From the NCBI GenBank assembly GCA_018907035.1, contig JACCIC010000213.1, positions 741,001-805,000 on the forward strand: a stretch of DNA of 64,000 nt, written 5' to 3'. Shown piece after piece: positions 12,079-24,098 of the stretch (its first letter is position 1; each line of letters starts with the position of its first letter). The translations under genes and the position numbers were made by a program. The stretch comes from Sycobia sp. Sy_11. Taxonomy: Eukaryota > Arthropoda > Insecta > Hymenoptera > Epichrysomallidae. The notes beneath the pieces are model-generated. The model made no database searches. It had not been told where the DNA came from and saw only the letters and a program-made list of their open reading frames with translations.

Positions 12079-15000
12079 TTACACCTCTCCATTCAAGAGT
12101 TTTTTGTCAAACAAGAACTCTCCCAAGGGTCCATGTGATCCCATCATCTTACCCAAAGTTGAAATTTTTCCAGCTAAATCTCGCTGACCCTTGTATTGTT
12201 CATCGAGGAAATCTCCAGTTAAATAATCTACCAACTAAAATAAAATGTATTTTCAAGATTAGTTGTTTAGAAGTTGAAGTAATAACTAATATATTTTTTT
12301 AATTTTATACTTTTATTACTATTTTGAAATAACTATAAAAACAATAAATAATATTAAAAAATAATAATTTAACGTCTTATCAATATGTTAATTATTAAAA
12401 TATCAATTTAATTAGTACAAAAATATAAAAATTAAAATTTATTCTATAAAAATATTTTAAAAATTTGAAACAGCTTCATATATTTTTGATAAATTTTGCT
12501 TTAATAATTAGGAAAAATCTTATCTAACTAATCATTGTATCATATACTTACATGATAATCATTATATGCAAAGTCTTTTGGTGATTCGCAAACCATGATA
12601 ATATTGCGAATGCTGTTGGTGACCTGAGTCTCTAGATTTAGAGCATCAGTTAGTGCTTCAACACCAGTATTCCATTCCTCACGGATAGGCTTCAGTGGGA
12701 ACTTAAGGAGCTTACTCACATCACTGGTAAGTTGACCACGCATGAGCAAATATTCAATCACCTTAATGGCATGTTCACGTTCTTCACTGGCACTTTGTAT
12801 AAAGAGCTTGCTAAAACCTGGACGGTTGATAGTGTCCCGTGCAAAATGAGCACCCTAAAAAATAGAATTTTATTGTTTTAATAAAAATTTGCTTAATAAT
12901 ACATGAAGAAGAATGAACAATTATTAAGTATTATAGTCTTATAATTATTTTTTCGAATAATTATTCATAAAAATTTATTTCTAAGAAAATATTTCAGAAT
13001 AAATGACATATTTTCAGTTTTTATTCAAATTACTATACTTTTTTAACTAAACTTTTGAACTTCTAAAAGTGTTAATTTATTTCATTGAAAGTGTTTAGTT
13101 TTGTTTTAATACTTTACGCTTATTTAAAAAATTGTAAAAGTTTATGAAAAATACATAATAGTTTTCTTATATATTATAGGTAGTTTTGAATTAAAATATT
13201 ATAGTTATCAAAAATATAAATAAAAAATATTTTCAATTATTTCAATTTTTATTCTTACCATAGCAAGATAAGTCATGGCTGCTTCAATTTCTGTTTTTAC
13301 TTGTGCTTCAAGAGCTCTAATGCAAGGGCTTACCATATCTAACCATGCATGTGGAATATCAGCAGGTTTCATAGTACCTAAAATATTTTTTTATCAAATA
13401 GTTAATTATTCATTTATAAATTATTTAATATTACTTTAATAAAATTTTTTAATATTTAACACATAAATTATTGGATTTGTTATTGTCTTACAAAGATCAT
13501 CTATTATAAATTGTAACTAAATCATTTATAAATCTTGGTTTTATAATACAACCTACTACAGACTTTAGTAACTCACAAACGGTTACAATATTGTACAATT
13601 AGTATTATCTAAATAAATTTAATGTTGTTAAAGTTCAAGTTAAAAATGTCAGAAAATTACATAAAAGTATTGAAAATGTTCAATATAAAATACTGAGATA
13701 TTTAACATTCATACAGTGCATTTGATGATATATTGTTAATTTATAGAATTAATAATAATATGTTAACTTTGAAGAAGTATTACTTTTATTCACTACTAGA
13801 GAAATCCCTTAAACATTGAGAAGTTCATTATGACTAATGAAGCACAATTTTTAACTAACAATTTTTTATATTTTTGTATAGTGAATAGATTGAAAAGAAA
13901 CCAAAACAGTATTGATATTAATGTAAAAAATTTCAGTTTAAATGCTTATAAAACAATTGTAATCATGATATTGTATAATTTTAGTTACAAGATCATTAAA
14001 GCCTATACTATATTAATAATAAATAAATCAATATTTTTAACTATTGAATCCTTTAATTTTGCAATGTACAGCTGTAAAATTTGTACTTAATGATCTCCTA
14101 TCTTTCATTTAAATATGTAATCCCATAAAAATTTATCACAAGCTTATCACTTCAAAGCAGGAACAGTTGCTTTATCAGTGTTTTGCTAATATTGACCATT
14201 TCATGCATAATGTCCAAGAAATACATTAGATAATATCCAAATACTATTAAAAGTTTAATATGTGATGATATAAAGAACAATTTGTACAGAATGTATAGAG
14301 CATTAAGTATTCTCAAATTATCAGGACTAAAAGATAAATTAAAGATTAGTTTCATAACATTCTCATTCTTTTCAAGATTTTTATTATTCTTTGATACTCT
14401 ATCATGATACACATGCAAAGATAAAAATCTAGTTGACAACTTTGCAAGTTTTTTCATAAATATATTGTTTATTTATTAAAAGAATACTATTAATGTTAAA
14501 ATCAACTTACTCTATATACATTAAAAATAAAAAAAATAATAAAGATTTACAATTTAATCCATTGTGAAAAAATTTTATTCAATTAATAGAAAATCATTAA
14601 CATATAAGAAATGTTAGTATAGAATATTTAATATAAGAAAGCAATACTTATAGTGGAATAGGCATATTTCATTAAACTCTGAATCACTATGTGATCATAC
14701 GTTACTGGTGGTACTTTTTCCTTATCACGAGATAAATAATTATTAAATAAATTCTGCATTACTCATTTTTTAAAATTAATAAACTAGCTCATTTATTGAA
14801 ATACATTTTATTGTATTCTATTACCTAAAATTACATAACTATTGCACCAGTATTAATTATAATTGCTGAGTGATCTAAGCCAAATAAAATATTGATACGT
14901 CATTGTCAGATAGGTCATTGGTAGATAATATTACACTATAAAAAGTAACTCGTTCAAATAAACCTTTGTTTTACACTTGAATCAGAAATATGATTTTATT

Positions 15001-15764
15001 AATTATTTTTGCACTAAAAAAAGAAATTAATTAATGCTTTGTACTAAGTTATTAATAGATACATATCCTTGTCTTTGTTGTTGTATTTGTAAAATAATAA
15101 AAATAAAAAAAACTAATAATTTAAAGTTTCTCTTTGTTTTTTATTATAGATAGTTTAAGTTTTTTTTAATGTTTTCTTGTTATTCAATAGAACGTGCAAA
15201 TATTATAGTTCTCCAATTTTCAAGATCTGACTTTCGCTTATCAAACAGAAGTAATTCATAATTAATTTTTATCTCGTTCTTAAGAAAATTCTTTTTTTCT
15301 TTTTTAATTATTACTGCAATTCTTTATTCTTAAGGACATATTAACAAAGCCTGATTATAAACTAGTTACCACTTATAACATTGATCCTTTGTGGATTTCT
15401 TGGGACATTAACCTTTATGATCACCTAATAGAATTAGGAGTAGCGTACAGCAATAGCAAACAATTTTCTAATAACTTCTCAAAAGACATTATCCATCAAT
15501 CATACTTAATTAACTAAGTAATCACCATGAAATTCAAGGTCAAGGAACATTTTTTTATCTCTTTGTGCGACTCGTTATAACCGTAATTGATTACAAATTC
15601 CTTTTACTTTAGATATAACTTAAAAATCTTATAAAGTATCTGTTACAAATTCAAGGCATTAATAATTATTGTCAAATTAGAAAGTACTCACATTTAAAGC
15701 TGTCGGCGGTGCTAATACCGACAATGCACGACAATGCAAGAAAAACAGTGCAGAACAGCTTCAT
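12079..15764 (-). CDS. Fer1HCH: Secreted ferritin heavy chain (ferroxidase subunit)
   Basis: Four coding exons read downward: 15764-15692, 13377-13259, 12854-12552 and 12234-12079. Phases agree and give 216 residues. A signal peptide (MKLFCTVFLALSCIVGISTA) sends the protein to the secretory pathway, as in other insects. Ferroxidase ligands are all present: Glu54, Tyr61, Glu89 and His92 in SEEREH, Glu139 in NLETQ and Gln178 in FLDEQ, matching human H-ferritin Glu27, Tyr34, Glu62, His65, Glu107 and Gln141. The enzyme oxidises Fe2+ for storage in a 24-subunit shell built with the light chain. The 5' leader carries an iron-responsive element, so translation should be blocked by IRP1 when iron is low. 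The partner light chain is divergently transcribed about 4.6 kb away (start to start). Identification is firm. Confidence 0.95.
13378..15691 (-). other. Intron 1 of the ferritin heavy chain gene
   Basis: A 2.3 kb AT-rich intron that splits a Cys codon just after the signal peptide. Two minus-strand open frames inside it (14628-14759 and 14152-14457) have somewhat protein-like composition and are listed separately as a weak candidate. The open frame at 13830-14090 on the plus strand looks like chance. Confidence 0.6.
14152..14759 (-). other. Possible nested coding segments of unknown identity
   Basis: Two minus-strand open frames lie inside ferritin intron 1. The upstream one (14759-14628, 43 residues) begins MQNLFNNYLSRDKEKVPP. 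The downstream one (14457-14152, 101 residues) contains LSTRFLSLHVYHDRVSKNN and a hydrophobic second half around LLIVFGYYLMYFL. Possible splice sites exist (donor GTAACG after VPP, acceptor CAAAG before LSTRF), but the join is arbitrary and I recognise no family. They may be chance frames in AT-rich DNA. A nested minor gene is the alternative. Confidence 0.15.
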
Positions 15765-15857
15765 GATGGATGTCAGGTTGTTTTTTTTTTTTATTATTGC
15801 GTAGAGCGTGAAAAGTCTCGGATGGGCGAAAGAAAAATTGAATTCGTTATCGAAGCA

Positions 15858-15886
15858 ACCTTTATACACACTGGCATAGAAGGCTG
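15858..15886 (-). promoter_or_regulatory. Iron-responsive element in the ferritin heavy chain 5' leader
   Basis: Read on the minus strand, the hairpin has a lower stem AGCCTT/AAGGTT, a bulged C, an upper stem TATGC/GTATA of exactly five pairs, and the six-base loop CAGTGT. The loop fits the canonical CAGUGN and the bulged C sits five pairs below it, as in animal ferritin IREs. It lies about 94 bases before the start codon and about 33 bases from the inferred cap site. Binding of IRP1 here represses translation under low iron. Confidence 0.9.
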
Positions 15887-15914
15887 GCTTCTAACAGCGT
15901 CGTAGCTCTTTTCT

Positions 15915-15922
15915 TTCTGAGT
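15915..15922 (-). promoter_or_regulatory. Inferred transcription start of the ferritin heavy chain
   Basis: The minus strand reads ACTCAGAA, an arthropod initiator-like TCA core with the start A near 15919. This choice places the IRE within 40 bases of the cap, the distance needed for translational repression. No TATA box is visible at the expected position. Confidence 0.4.
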
Positions 15923-15985
15923 GCCGATATTTACGCGTTGCTCTCAAAAGCTCTTCGACTTTTCAGACAAATAACAAGTGTGCAC

Positions 15986-15996
15986 GGCCATTGGCC
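15986..15996 (-). promoter_or_regulatory. CCAAT box upstream of the ferritin heavy chain
   Basis: A palindromic GGCCATTGGCC gives a CCAAT core on the minus strand about 70 bases upstream of the inferred start, the usual place for an NF-Y site. A metal-response-like core TGCACAC on the minus strand lies just next to it. Motif matches only. Confidence 0.4.
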
Positions 15997-16286
15997 AGTC
16001 TTCTTACTCATACTGCGGAATTGCCAGGCGCGCGCGGGTGGGGATGCATGTGCGCGATGCGATCCCTGGAATATTCGTCGTAGTTTATCAGCGACGTTGC
16101 CACGTCTTATCGACTCACTTATGCCAAATTAATAGCAGTTAAAATGGCTTGTCTTATTTTATTTACAATAGACAAAAAAATAAATAAAAAGGAAAAGTAG
16201 AAGAAAAAAAAATTAGGGACTGACAGCAAAAATGATTAGCGACATTATCTTCTTTTTATATATACACGTGTATATATTAGATACTT

Positions 16287-16288
<2 letters not shown>

Positions 16289-16352
<64 letters not shown>
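16289..16352. repeat. (TA)n microsatellite
   Basis: A pure TA array of about 32 units between the ferritin promoters. Confidence 0.96.
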
Positions 16353-16353
<1 letters not shown>

Positions 16354-16941
16354 CTATTTGTACTTGTTAGAGCTTTTAGAAAAACGTTTATACTTTTTCC
16401 CAATATTCCTATACTCATCAAATTTCTTTTTCATTATAATTTTAAAATTTGACATATTTAAACATTAATTTTTCTGATTTTTAATTAATATGTTCGATTT
16501 ATAATATTGAATAATATTAAATCATCTAAGCAATATTGAAATTCATACATAAAAGCTATATAGAATCTCCTCGATAATATCAGAAATAGAAAGATCCTTA
16601 AATGACGAAAAATATTTAAATCAGCGATAAGAATACTCTGATCCTCTATCGCTGATAATAAGAGGCATGTGTCGTATTTTTTCTTTTTTCTTTCTTAAAA
16701 ATATAATATTATGGAAAATTTGTAAAATTGTATATCCGCGTGGGTAGTTACAAGCCGAATATTGTAATACATCGAAGCTACATATTATAATATTATAATA
16801 CATATAGTCATATTTGTACTATTACATACTTTATGTTACTGAAATTTTTAGCCAAAATATTGTAAAATTGGATTTCAATAAAAACTTTCGATAAAAAGTT
16901 TATTTTTAAATATAATAATAAAAATTTCATTGTTAACGATA

Positions 16942-16943
<2 letters not shown>

Positions 16944-16998
<55 letters not shown>
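16944..16998. repeat. (TA)n microsatellite
   Basis: A pure TA array of about 27 units between the ferritin promoters. Confidence 0.96.
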
Positions 16999-17002
<4 letters not shown>

Positions 17003-19230
17003 TGTCTAAAAAGTTTCGATTCTTTATTACATCGAGAACTATAAAATAATATTAATAAAAATTGATGTTTTTTTTTACAGATCCAAAGGAATTTACAATA
17101 ACGCCCCATCCATATAGCTATCGTTTATCTATGCACAATGTAAATTCAATTATTTCCTTTATTATGAGCTATAGCCATTATCTTTTATCAGCGAAACCGC
17201 AAGGCAACAGCTTCCGTTACAATATAATAATAATATAATTTTAAACCGTGTTTGAAACCATACTGCATTGTATGGAAATTTTTCAAGGAAAGTTTGGTCA
17301 CACCGAGAATTGTAATATTATTATGTTCGTCTACGTCTTTTGTTCAATTGTTGCTATAGTCTTGTATTAATATTGATCAATAGAAATTGTTATTTTAATT
17401 TTTGAATTGCAGGATTAATTTATAAAAATTATTAGTAAATTTAATAATTACAAATAATTTTCTTCTCGTTACTTTATAGAGGCATAGATTTGTTAAACAT
17501 TTTCCATAAAAAAATCCTGCAATCTAATTATAGTCTTTATGTACAGATTAAATGAAAAGATATACAGTTGCAAAAAGCGCTAGATTATGTCGCAATATAT
17601 ATATTTTATCTCGGCTTATTTATCGGACATATTTTATTAAAATTTTCACAATGACAACGTATCTTTTCTTATTCGAACAAACAGGTGTATAAACTGATTG
17701 AATTTTCAGTAATCAGCCTACAATCTCTATATAGAACAGATCTTAGATAACATAAATTAATCTGTCGTTATTTTATGATTATAATAAGTATATTCTTATT
17801 ATAAAGACTTCAAAGGTATTCGGCGAGAATAAAATTATTTAAATTTCAAAAAAATATTATACATCTAAATTAAATTATGCTTTTATGTATAAAGATATTT
17901 ATAGATTGGTATAAAGTACAAAAATAGCTTTATTCGCGATGATTTTGTATTTATAAGATAAAATTATATCAATTTGCTGTCGCTAAAATTATATCAATAT
18001 TTTTATTGCCTTTGTTACAATATAAAGGTAACAAATAAAGTATAGTCAGGATTGTTTCATGGCTATTGAATAATATATATATAATCTCGAACTATTCAAT
18101 TTCTCGAAAGCGTTATTGCAAAATAATGTTCATCGGATTTTTTAGTGTCAGAGATTCAGCTCGTTATACATACTTTACATATTTCATTAAAAGTCCGCTC
18201 TGGCCCATACAATACACAAATAGATGAATTATTTCTGTAACGCAGAAAGAATAAACAATATAAATAATACATATTTGTTTTAATTATTAAAAAAACATTA
18301 GTTCCTACTAAAACGTGACAAAGGCACTTTATGACATGGATTAATAATATTTTTCGTCATGCATCCTGCGTGATTAATAAAACCTATATGAAATTATAAA
18401 ATTCTAAAAAATATATTACTCATGATATTTGTCAATAGATAAAATATATACTTATTGTTCTGCATTATTTTTAGATTATAATTATATACATAAATCTTTT
18501 ATTATTGCTATCGAGATAGACGGATAACGCGTTAAACATATGAATAATTTAAATCATAAATAATTTAAACATCAAAAATGAGCCTTAATTAATATGTAAT
18601 GAATCAAAGTCTGTTATAGATTATTTTAAATTTTAATTGTTTTATTCGTTATCATATTAGTAATATTTTTCTTAACAAAAGCTAGAAAAAAAAAATTCTC
18701 ATTGGAAAACATTTCGCAATCGTTTTCTATACGCTAGACTAAAGAGAATGTATTCTAAATTCCGCGAATAGTCTTAGAATGATCTTTAAATGTGTTTTAA
18801 AACGTTTCCATACACATATTACAAGAAACAATTTCTTTAAAAACTCGTTTATTTGTTTTAAAATTATGCCATAATCTTGTGCAATATTTGAATCGAGACA
18901 GCTCAATTACGGGGAGAGCAAAAAGTTTTGACGAGAATGAAATCCCGAATTTTAACGGTGCGACAATTTTCAATCCGTCACACATTCTGTGGCAAAAGCA
19001 TAATAAATCTTTCTCGAAAATGTTGATAGAACTTTTTTAAATTTTTATCAATAATATATGCGTAGACAAGAAAGACGGAGAATCGCCCGACTTTTGAATC
19101 CGGCAACGTCGCACGATGTACACAGTACAGTGCATGCTCGAATCGAATTAGCGCGTTCGTCGGCGGCGGCTCGGTTGCGCGTGTATGCGTAACCTACTCA
19201 AACTCCCAATGGTGCTCCGATATAATGCCT

Positions 19231-19382
19231 GCCCCTACCACCGCTTTGCAATCGCCGACCACAGCCGCACCGACCGCGAATACGCAGTAGCCGAAGTTTC
19301 TTCATTGTTTAGCACAGCGTCGAAGCGAGAGTATTCACGCTTTTTGCTAAACATCACCGTAGATTCTTCTACCCACTGCGAG
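19231..19382 (+). other. Inferred 5' untranslated exon of the ferritin light chain
   Basis: A CpG-richer segment ends at a strong donor, GAG|GTACGT, at 19382/19383. The matching acceptor TTTTCAG lies at 20320-20326, five bases before the light chain ATG. The start is drawn after the last upstream ATG (19222) because a longer leader would carry an upstream frame running into the coding exon. The 5' end is a guess. Confidence 0.45.
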
Positions 19383-20331
19383 GTACGTATCGATACAATA
19401 TAATAAAAATTTTTAACTGGACTAATAGGGTCAGAGTTTTTTCTCATTCTGAGCACCGAATCAGCAGTTGTATTATTCGACCGTTTTTGACATTCCCTTC
19501 ATTTCGGAGCAAAACAGTTGTTTGTACTCGCGCACATATAACGTAGAAGGGTTGCTTACGTCTGTCACAAAGTTGAGAAATCATTTACATTTTTGTTATC
19601 GTTGTTGTGCACTCCGCAATGAGTCGTTATGATGCGTCATTAAAGAAGAGAGAGAGTGCGACCAATTTACGCAGAAGCTATAATCGTGCCGTGCCTCGAT
19701 AAAAGTACTGTAAGGACTTTGTTCACGCATGTCCCCGAACAAATCGCATGATATGTGATAAATATTAATATACCATATTAATCGTTATGTAGTTCCGGGA
19801 TAATAATCTTGATATTAGTATTGAAATATAAGTATTCCATTTTATCTTACAATCAATACTTTAAATTATTGATATAAAATCAACAAACTTACGTATTTAG
19901 TTTACGGTGCTTTGGAAATAGTCTAATTCAGCTTACATTGAATTATAGCTGTAAACGAAGCTCGTAGAATATTAAAAAAAGAGTAATAGAAAATCACTAA
20001 CCATTTTAGCAATACATGACATTTATTTTTCATTATTTTTTTGTAATTGATAAAAAGTTAATTAATCTTATTGTCACACAGAATATTCAATAAATTAAAA
20101 AAAAATTATTAGAAGACCTTTAATTAATATTAATCTTACATATATATTATTGTACTCTTTATAACCTAAAACATAGTTTAGGTGTAGTAAAATATTTATT
20201 GACCAGTTAATCTTAATCTGGTTTAAAATTGATAATATTAACTTATCGACATAAAATAAATTAATTGTTAGATGTAATAAATACAAAACATCTATATATT
20301 AAATTTGATGTTATAATTGTTTTCAGCCAAA

Positions 20332-21767
20332 ATGTTTCTCTTTGGAGTTTTATGCACTTTGTTAGTTACTGCTTCAGCAGAATTCTGCTACAATGATGTC
20401 GAAACAGCTTGTAGTCCAAAGTTGACATCATCCTTTGCTGGTAAATTATATTATGTATAATTTTACTATTATTTTTTTATACTACAATAATTGTTTATGT
20501 AATGTATAATTTTAAGTAATTTTTAATGACAGAGCCAGTAACATATATCTTTTTTTATTAATTTTTAGACAGTCAAACAATACCTAATTGTAATGCCAAG
20601 TATGGGCATATTGATACTCTACAAGCTGATCTTCAAGCTTTTGCGAATGCTCACATTGAAACCAGCTTTGAGTTTTTATTAATGTCAACCCACTTTGGTA
20701 ATTTCGAAGCCCACCGAGATGGGTTCAAAGCTCTGTACCGAAAATTATCTGATAACGATTGGGAGAAGTCTATTAAAATGATACAATACATTGCCAAGAG
20801 AGGAGGTAGAATGAACTTCAACCAAATGCCGCATTTCAAGAAGAGTGTAAGCTAGAATTTTCAATTAAATATATTTAATTTGATATTCAAACGCAATCAG
20901 TTCGAATATGCTTTCATTTAAATCTAAATTACAAAAATGAAGTATATATAAGTACAAATTCTAATTATCTAGTGATATATTAGTTTTCTAAGATCAGCTA
21001 TCTAAAGAAGTTCTAAAATATATAACAAAATCTTATTAATTCTTAGATTTTCCAATCATCTTTATTTTGAAAAAAATTTATCTGTGATTACATTTAAATA
21101 AATATTTAGTATATTTACTTGTTATAGGTTAAAAATAAGATTAATAAGTTTATTCTAAAAAATAAGTAAATAACATTAATTTAAATAAGAGTAGTTTTTG
21201 ACTAAAGAGGTAAAGACACTGATTTATTTACTTACATCAAATAAATAAATAAATAAAAGCTTTGCTGTGCATAAACGAACTTTGGTTATCATATAAAGTC
21301 TGCCCAATGATTTGTTTAATTCTCTATCGATATTTTCAATATTTTTGGAAGCTTTTTATAAACAGTGTCTGGATTTTTCAGCAGTTTAACCTTGTTGCCT
21401 ATTTATTATATCATATATTATAGAAAAGCTTTCGATTTTGTTAAACATACTAACCAAAAGTAACTTAAATTAATTTTTGTTGTAGAGCAAGGATTCTCGA
21501 GTTTTGGAGTTGAGTGAAATACACAGTTTAGCAAAGGCACTTGATTCGCAGAAGCTGTTAGCTAACGAAGGCTTGCGTTTACACAATGCTGCAAAGGAAC
21601 ACAAGGATGCTGCTATAGCTCATTATCTCGAAGAAGAGTTCTTAGAATCACAATCAGAGACTGTACGCACTTTGGCTGGTCACACTTCTGACCTTAAAAA
21701 TCTGCTCAACCGCGACTCACCCCTCGCTATCTTTTTGTTCGACGAGTACCTTCAAAAGACTTTGTAA
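20332..21767 (+). CDS. Fer2LCH: Secreted ferritin light chain
   Basis: Three coding exons: 20332-20440, 20569-20846 and 21486-21767, giving 222 residues with consistent phase. The start follows a 5' UTR acceptor. A signal peptide (MFLFGVLCTLLVTASA) is followed by Cys residues typical of insect secreted ferritin, then the four-helix fold and a C-terminal short helix (FDEYLQKTL). At the place of the heavy chain SEEREH motif this protein has SDNDWEKS, so the ferroxidase Glu62 and His65 equivalents are replaced by Asp and Lys. It should therefore be the non-catalytic subunit that promotes iron-core formation in the mixed shell. It is divergent from the heavy chain gene, an arrangement also known in Drosophila. 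I found no iron-responsive element in its leader. Confidence 0.94.
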
Positions 21768-22163
21768 ATTGTTTATAAAAATACTCTTTTTGTTACATGA
21801 ATATAATTTCGTAAATATATTATAGATTATAGAGAATTTATTAAAAATAAGATAAATATTGTAAACAATTGTACAAAGAAACAAGCTTTTTGTAGGTGTA
21901 TTCTGTGGAAGGTATGGAAGTTAGGTACATTTGCAGTTCGCAATTTATTGCTTTTTTGTGATATTTTCATTTGATATACTTTTTTTATAACCAAAAAACA
22001 TAAATATTATTAAAATGTGAGTTCTTAAATATTGATGTAGACTTCCTGTAGATTTTCATGTTTGATAATTGTAAGTAAAACAATTATACATATTTTAGAT
22101 TGATTATCAGAAATGCGTTAATAATAAGTGAAAATAATAATTTGTTTCTTTTATACTTCAGAA

Positions 22164-22169
22164 AATAAA
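22164..22169 (+). promoter_or_regulatory. Candidate poly(A) signal of the ferritin light chain
   Basis: AATAAA about 400 bases after the stop codon, followed by a T-rich stretch. A second AATAAA occurs near 22190. Confidence 0.4.
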
Positions 22170-22947
22170 GATTGTTTCCTTGTATTCATAATAAATTCTA
22201 TTACACAAAATTAATGGTATTTGTATTTTTATTGATTGCCATGCCACATTTACTTTTAATAATTGTTTTAAAGCAGTAATTACTTATACAATAATAATTA
22301 AATTGATTAACTAGGAATTAAAATTTTTACGTGCTGAACAAATGTTCATAAAAAACTAAAAAGAAAAAGGAAACGTAAAAAACGAAATAACTTATTTTAT
22401 AGCAGTCTTTTTGCACAAGGATTGTATATATTTTACATCATTAGGATAAAGCATGTAAAATATACAAATATTTTTAAAAATTTATGATTTGCATTCGCAA
22501 TCAAAATTGTCTAAGCAATGTAAGCAGAAATGCAGCATGTATATATGAATTTTTTTTTTACCGAATCATATCCATTCCGTATATTCAAAAAAAATTTATT
22601 ATTTATAAGATATATACATCTGATATTATGGAGATTTTAATCAATTTAAAAACAAAGTAGATATATTACAACTTAAATAGTTTTTAAAAATAATAATATG
22701 AAGTAATTCTGATACAATCTATACATTTTTAAAGGAAAAATTGCTTTTTTTTATCAGTAAAAGTTTATAAACAATTATATTCTTATTTTTTACGAGAATT
22801 CTTATCTCATTAATATTACTTCTTATCATAGTTTTATCAAGTGATTCATATTATTCCTTTTTGTCATTGAAGCTATTGAGAAATTTTGCGCAATGTGTCC
22901 TAATAGCAAACTGATTTTATTAATCAACAAGATAAACGTTTGTCAAA

Positions 22948-22950
<3 letters not shown>

Positions 22951-22980
<30 letters not shown>
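22951..22980. repeat. (AGC)10 trinucleotide repeat
   Basis: Ten uninterrupted AGC units. No surrounding frame looks coding, so this is not a polyglutamine tract on present evidence. Confidence 0.95.
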
Positions 22981-22982
<2 letters not shown>

Positions 22983-24063
22983 TAGCTACGCATAGCATCA
23001 GTTAGCACATTATACACAATGATCGTCGTCGCATTATGTCACAATGGCGCAATTAAACCAATTGGCGCGCCCGATGGGCTTACCGCGCCGCCCAATTTGG
23101 AAATAAATAATGACGCGTATGTAAATAGCGCTACACCCTCTGGCTGGCCCCGGCTAATTCAGCGTTTAAAATTCCATCGATTGTCCGCCGTTGTTACGTC
23201 ACCCAGCGTCACGGAGCATTATGTACGCGTGTATTCGTATATTAAAACTACATTATTTCCCTTCTCTCTCCCTCTCGTCGCGCAAAGTGTACGTATCACG
23301 GGAAACTGGAAACCACGCGGAACCCACCGCGCGCTCGCGTATATATAGCCTACATACGCAGTTTTTCCAAATCCGTATCAATAATAATAACAGCGCGCGC
23401 ACGTTTGTATGCGCGGGCATCAATAAGCATGTATCCTATAAACGCATACGGGTTGCGCGTGTGTATTTAACGAATAACAACGCGCGTTGAACAAGTGTAG
23501 GTGAAAATTTGCATATTATAGACACGGCGCGACAAAGAGAAACACACGCGCCGCGTATGCGGCTCGGAAAAGTATTGGGTGCCTGAGGACACACCACACA
23601 CGCGTACAATCTACTTACCTCTATATATATATAAACATAAACATATTCGTATAATTACAGGGAGGGAGAGGGGGGGGCTGCATCGCGAGGCGGGCCTTCA
23701 TTAATTCCCACGCATCACGGGAAGGGGGGGGGGAGTGTGAAGAAGGGACAGATCGTTGCAATAACTCAACACAACCCATATACGTCGTCTAACGCCGCGG
23801 TACGCGCGGCGACGGTCAAGTTCGGGACCCTCTCGTCCCAGGCGCGGGCGCCGGGACTCGCGGCGCTTACCCGCGCGCCGAGCGCGCGAATAAAAACAGT
23901 CGAGCGACGGAACTGTCCTTGAGCGGGCGCGTTACACGGTTTTTCTCCCTCCCGAGTCTTCGACTGGTCACCGTCGGTCGTTTTGGGCATTGGGCGCGAT
24001 TGCCAGTCAACTCCTCTGCGTGGCCAAGCCCTTCCCCGCCCGAGGTTCGTTTTAAAGCGGTTC

Positions 24064-24067
<4 letters not shown>

Positions 24068-24095
<28 letters not shown>
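24068..24095. repeat. Poly-A tract directly before a start codon
   Basis: About 28 A bases end three bases before the ATG at 24099. Its length probably varies between alleles or assemblies. Confidence 0.9.
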
Positions 24096-24097
<2 letters not shown>

Positions 24098-24098
24098 C

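Larger units (their letters stand above)
15923..19230. other. Divergent intergenic region between the two ferritin genes
   Basis: About 3.3 kb between the inferred starts of the heavy and light chain genes. Both ends are CpG-richer and promoter-like (15.9-16.1 kb and 19.05-19.4 kb). The middle is very AT-rich and holds two long TA arrays. No third gene was seen; short open frames here are repeats or chance. Confidence 0.6.
21768..24098. other. Region between ferritin light chain and phosphatase
   Basis: The first part is AT-rich 3' UTR and spacer. From about 23.0 kb the DNA becomes CpG-rich with G runs and is probably the promoter of the phosphatase gene. An AGC trinucleotide array lies at 22951-22980. 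Overlapping open frames on both strands between 23.0 and 24.1 kb reflect the GC content and are not supported as genes. Confidence 0.55.

Noticed and set aside
13830..14090. 86-residue plus-strand frame in the ferritin intron
   Set aside because: Asn/Ile/Lys/Phe-rich composition expected from AT-rich DNA; antisense to the host gene with no motif.
19120..19140. CAGTGC in the light chain upstream region as a second iron-responsive element
   Set aside because: The bases flanking the loop do not pair (A opposite A), so no upper stem forms.
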